A stretch of DNA of 64,000 nt from JBFMFB01 sp040752115 (lineage in GTDB: Bacteria; Pseudomonadota; Gammaproteobacteria; Burkholderiales; Sulfuricellaceae), in assembly GCA_040752115.1 (NCBI GenBank), contig JBFMFB010000007.1:15807-79806 (forward strand). Reading direction: 5' to 3'. Numbering within the stretch: position 1 is the stretch's first letter; each line of letters starts with the position of its first letter. Shown here piece by piece: positions 61,827 through 64,000 of this stretch. Position numbers and translations under genes: made by a program. The notes under the pieces were generated by a model that ran no database searches, was not told the origin of the DNA, and saw nothing but the letters and a program-made list of their open reading frames with translations.

Positions 61827-62920
61827 TTGTTCGTTCCTTGCACCGTCACCGCCGCCTTGTCGGTGAGATAGCCGGCGCCATCCACCGCCACCGTTTCGCC
61901 CGCCGCCAGGCCTTTTACGATCTCGACTACGCCGTCGCGCGACTCGCCGGTATCGACCACGCGCTGGCCAGCCTTGCCGTCGCGAATGACGTACACCACT
62001 TTCCCCGCCGGGCGCACGACGACGCTCGTTTCGGGAACGACTACCGCATTGGCATGTTCGGCAACGATTACGTCACCGTTGACGCTGGCGCCCGGCGCCC
62101 AGCCGCCGGGATTGTCGAGTGCGATGATGGCTTCCATCGCGCGGTTGGTGCTGCCGACCATGGGACGGAGTTCGGTGATTCTGGCATTGACGGGTTTGTC
62201 CGGAGCAGTCGGCGTGGAAAGCCGCACGGCGAGCCCGGTGCGGAGCTGGGGCGCAACACCTTCAGGGAAAGGCAGCACGATGCGCAGCGACTTGCTGGTT
62301 GCGATCTTGAACAGCGGATCGCCCACCTTGACGTAGTCGCCGGCAGATATTTTGCGCTGCTCGATGATGCCGGCCACCGGCGCCACCACTCTGGTTTTTC
62401 CCAGCGCGCGTGACGCGGCGGCGAGGCGCGCCTCGGCGGCGTTGTATTGTTCTCGCACCGCGGAGAGCTGGGCTTCGGAGTTGTCGAGCGCGGCTTGCGA
62501 AATAAAGTTCTGTTCGCGCAATCGGCGGTCGCGCGCATGAGTCAGCTCCTGGTTGACGAGCAGCGCCTTCAGACGGGCGGCTTCGGCTGTCGCCGCCTGC
62601 CGCTCGATCGCCTGATCTTGAGGATCGAGCTCTGCCAATACCTGCCCCTTCTTCACTGCCTGGCCGGCTTCTGCAAGCGTTTGCGTCACCCGCCCGGCAA
62701 CTTCGGCACCGATCAGGGGGGCGACGGCGCTCTCCACTTCGCCCACCGATTTCTGTGTTACCAACATGGTTTGAGATTGCGCTTGGGTCACGGTGATCAA
62801 CGCACCGGCCGGCGGCTTTCCGCTTTTGGCGTCGCCGGGTTGCTTGCCGCAGCCGGCAAGTGCAAGCGCCGCCCACAACAGAATGATGGGATAAGAGCAG
62901 GAAACGGGAGAAAGCTTCAT
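61823..62920 (-). CDS. RND efflux periplasmic adaptor (membrane fusion lipoprotein)
   Basis: This 365-residue adaptor links the RND pump to the outer-membrane channel. A signal peptide with lipobox LAGC makes it a probable lipoprotein (MKLSPVSC, then LLWAALALAGCGKQ). The lipoyl-type hairpin is split around VAGRVTQTLAEAGQAVKKGQVLAELDPQDQ and VAGIIEQRKISAGDYVKVGDPLFKI, with the alpha-helical hairpin (QAATAEAARLKALLVNQEL...) between. A beta-barrel and membrane-proximal domain follow. It is the middle gene of tetR-MFP-RND, overlapping both neighbours by 4 bp. Confidence 0.95.
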   Translation of the reverse strand: MKLSPVSCSYPIILLWAALALAGCGKQPGDAKSGKPPAGALITVTQAQSQTMLVTQKSVGEVESAVAPLIGAEVAGRVTQTLAEAGQAVKKGQVLAELDPQDQAIERQAATAEAARLKALLVNQELTHARDRRLREQNFISQAALDNSEAQLSAVREQYNAAEARLAAASRALGKTRVVAPVAGIIEQRKISAGDYVKVGDPLFKIATSKSLRIVLPFPEGVAPQLRTGLAVRLSTPTAPDKPVNARITELRPMVGSTNRAMEAIIALDNPGGWAPGASVNGDVIVAEHANAVVVPETSVVVRPAGKVVYVIRDGKAGQRVVDTGESRDGVVEIVKGLAAGETVAVDGAGYLTDKAAVTVQGTNK

Positions 62921-63594
62921 CTGTTTTTTTCCTTCTTGGTGTTGCTGCTCCGCGGTGCCGCGATGCCGCGCAGCAGGATGTCTACCAGCATTTGACTGTA
63001 GCGTGCCGGATCGTCGTCGAAGCTGACATCGGGATAATGCCGCAGCACTTCCCGCGCCTCGAAGAAGAACACATCGGCGCCGATCAGGAGAGTCGCCGCC
63101 ATTGCCGGATCGATGTCGCGGCGCAGCTCGCCGCGCGTCTGAGCGGCGCGCAGAATGGCCACAAGGCGGGCGAAATTTTCGCCAAAACCGCGCTCGGCCA
63201 ATTCCTTTCCCCGCAACGGACCGTTTTCCAGCAGCTCGCGCAGGATCAGACGCGAAAATTGTTCATGCTGCAGAATCGAGGAGAGATGCGCCTCGGCGAA
63301 GCGACCCAGTTTTTGCGACAAGCTGCCACGGTTGTTTTCCATGTCCTGCAGCAGGCTTCCGGTTTCGCGGCAGGCTTCCCCAAGCACCGCCAGATACAGT
63401 TCCTGCTTGGTGGCGAAATGGTGGTAGATGTTGGCCTTGCTGACACCGGCATGGTGCGCGATCGCGCTCATGGAAACAGCGTCGAATCCTTGCGCCGAGA
63501 ACAATTGCTCCGCCGCTTCCAGTATCCGTTCTACTCCGGATTTTTGCGTGCGTTGCGAAGTTCGGTGCGTGGCGGATGCTGAAATGTTTGGCAT
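62917..63594 (-). CDS. TetR-family repressor of the RND operon
   Basis: This 225-residue regulator has a DNA-binding helix-turn-helix at about residues 20-65 (ILEAAEQLFSAQGFDAVSMSAIAHHAGVSKANIYHHFATKQELY), the classical TetR pattern. The C-terminal ligand domain resembles the CerR/YbiH-like group (LILRELLENGPLRGKELAERGF). As first gene of the pump operon it probably represses its own transcription, and an 18-bp palindrome lies 88 bp upstream. The effector is unknown. Confidence 0.94.
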   Translation of the reverse strand: MPNISASATHRTSQRTQKSGVERILEAAEQLFSAQGFDAVSMSAIAHHAGVSKANIYHHFATKQELYLAVLGEACRETGSLLQDMENNRGSLSQKLGRFAEAHLSSILQHEQFSRLILRELLENGPLRGKELAERGFGENFARLVAILRAAQTRGELRRDIDPAMAATLLIGADVFFFEAREVLRHYPDVSFDDDPARYSQMLVDILLRGIAAPRSSNTKKEKNR

Positions 63595-63681
63595 TTCTCT
63601 ATCGGGAGTGGTTGCTTGCGACGGTCAACGAAACCTTAAAGGAGCGGATGAAAAATGATAATGCCTGAAATGGGTTGCGAC

Positions 63682-63699
63682 TGACCGACCGGTTGGTCA
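63682..63699. promoter_or_regulatory. Probable TetR operator upstream of the efflux operon
   Basis: TGACCGACCGGTTGGTCA is a palindrome with a single mismatch, of the size and composition bound by CerR/AcrR-type TetR repressors. It is in the 264-bp region between the TetR gene and the H1-like gene, which holds no other gene. Confidence 0.6.
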
Positions 63700-63800
63700 A
63701 TTGTACGGCGGGAAGAATGACAGCGCAAGCGCTGATCGTGCCGGGCGAATATTGAGGGGGGGGAAGTACGAGTGCGCCGGAGGATGGTTCGGGGCGCAAA

Positions 63801-63839
63801 CGGAAAAGGCGCGGGCGATCCTGTGATCACCCGCGCGCC
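63801..63839 (-). terminator. Intrinsic terminator of the H1-like gene
   Basis: On the minus strand GGCGCGCGGGTGATC pairs with GATCGCCCGCGCC around a CACAG-type loop and is followed by TTTTCCG. It lies 20 bp after the stop codon of the partial H1-like gene. Confidence 0.7.
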
Positions 63840-63858
63840 GGCATGGCAGCCACTGAAT

Positions 63859-64000
63859 TTACTTCAGGGCTGACGCTGGTGTTGCCGGAGTTGCCGCTTT
63901 TGCGGGCGCCGGCTTTTTTGCCGGGGCCTTTTTTGCGGCCGATTTGGCTACGGCCGTTTTTTTCGCAGCAGGTTTCGCGCTCTTCTTGGCGGCTGGTTTC
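63859..64000 (-). CDS. Histone H1-like Lys/Ala/Pro-rich protein, C-terminal part (cut by window edge)
   Basis: An open frame enters from the right edge on the minus strand and ends with TAA at 63859-63861. It encodes a repetitive tail of KPAAKK, AAKKAPAKKPAPAK and similar units ending ATPATPASALK. Such tails occur in bacterial histone H1-like (HctB/BpH1) and AlgP-like DNA-binding proteins, which condense or organise DNA. The start codon and any N-terminal domain lie outside the window. It is too short and lacks a start, so no full assignment can be made. Confidence 0.75.
   Translation of the reverse strand, partial: KPAAKKSAKPAAKKTAVAKSAAKKAPAKKPAPAKAATPATPASALK

Overview
The window is G+C-rich bacterial chromosome, almost completely filled with genes. 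It most likely comes from a betaproteobacterium, possibly of the Nitrosomonadales/Rhodocyclales type. This is inferred from gene order and protein families: engB next to hemB, ponA (mrcA) divergent from pilMNOPQ and followed by aroK-aroB-dgt, a pilGHIJ-chpA chemosensory cluster, a diheme cytochrome c4, a small class I cytochrome c, and a magnesium-type HemB. No rRNA, tRNA, CRISPR array, prophage or classical insertion sequence was seen.

Layout. 1-8.2 kb: 3' end of kup, an orphan GlcF-like Fe-S protein, a MHYT-PAS-GGDEF-EAL c-di-GMP protein, coq7, a ketopantoate-reductase-like protein and uppP. 8.2-16.9 kb (minus): the twitching-motility chemosensory operon pilG-pilH-pilI-pilJ-chpA. 17.2-24.2 kb: thiD-thiE-hemL, cytochrome c4, engB, hemB with a multi-hairpin element in front of it, a YcgR/PilZ protein and a nucleotidyltransferase-like protein. 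24.2-34.6 kb: mrcA divergent from pilMNOPQ, then aroK-aroB-dgt. 34.8-39.7 kb (minus): a complete branched-chain amino acid ABC transporter, livK-H-M-G-F. 39.8-44.4 kb: cytochrome c, ilvD, lgt, rpe, gph. 44.6-48.9 kb: trpE-trpG-[DUF559 cassette]-trpD-trpC. 48.9-54.8 kb: mtgA and aroE (minus), a CDF metal transporter, glnA and mgtE. 55.0-58.8 kb: a flavoprotein disulfide reductase, two small envelope proteins and msrP-msrQ. 58.8-63.6 kb (minus): an RND pump with its adaptor and TetR regulator. The right edge holds the 3' end of a histone H1-like Lys/Ala/Pro-rich protein.

Functional links. Type IV pilus assembly (pilMNOPQ), its Chp signalling pathway and two c-di-GMP proteins (the GGDEF-EAL protein and the PilZ protein) sit within about 30 kb, which points to surface motility. 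Nitrogen and amino-acid supply is the other theme: livKHMGF, ilvD, aroKB/aroE, trpEGDC, and a glnA with a well-formed sigma-54/NtrC control region. Cell-wall and envelope genes (uppP, mrcA, mtgA, lgt) are scattered through the window.

Most unusual features. (1) A DUF559 endonuclease-fold gene lies between trpG and trpD, bracketed by 38-bp inverted repeats that are themselves hairpins; one repeat supplies its ribosome-binding site, and its stop codon overlaps the trpD start. (2) A chain of conserved-looking hairpins overlaps the 3' end of engB just before hemB. (3) At least four different families of dispersed inverted-repeat elements sit between genes, some replacing leader sequences (trpE) or lying inside an operon (livH/livM).
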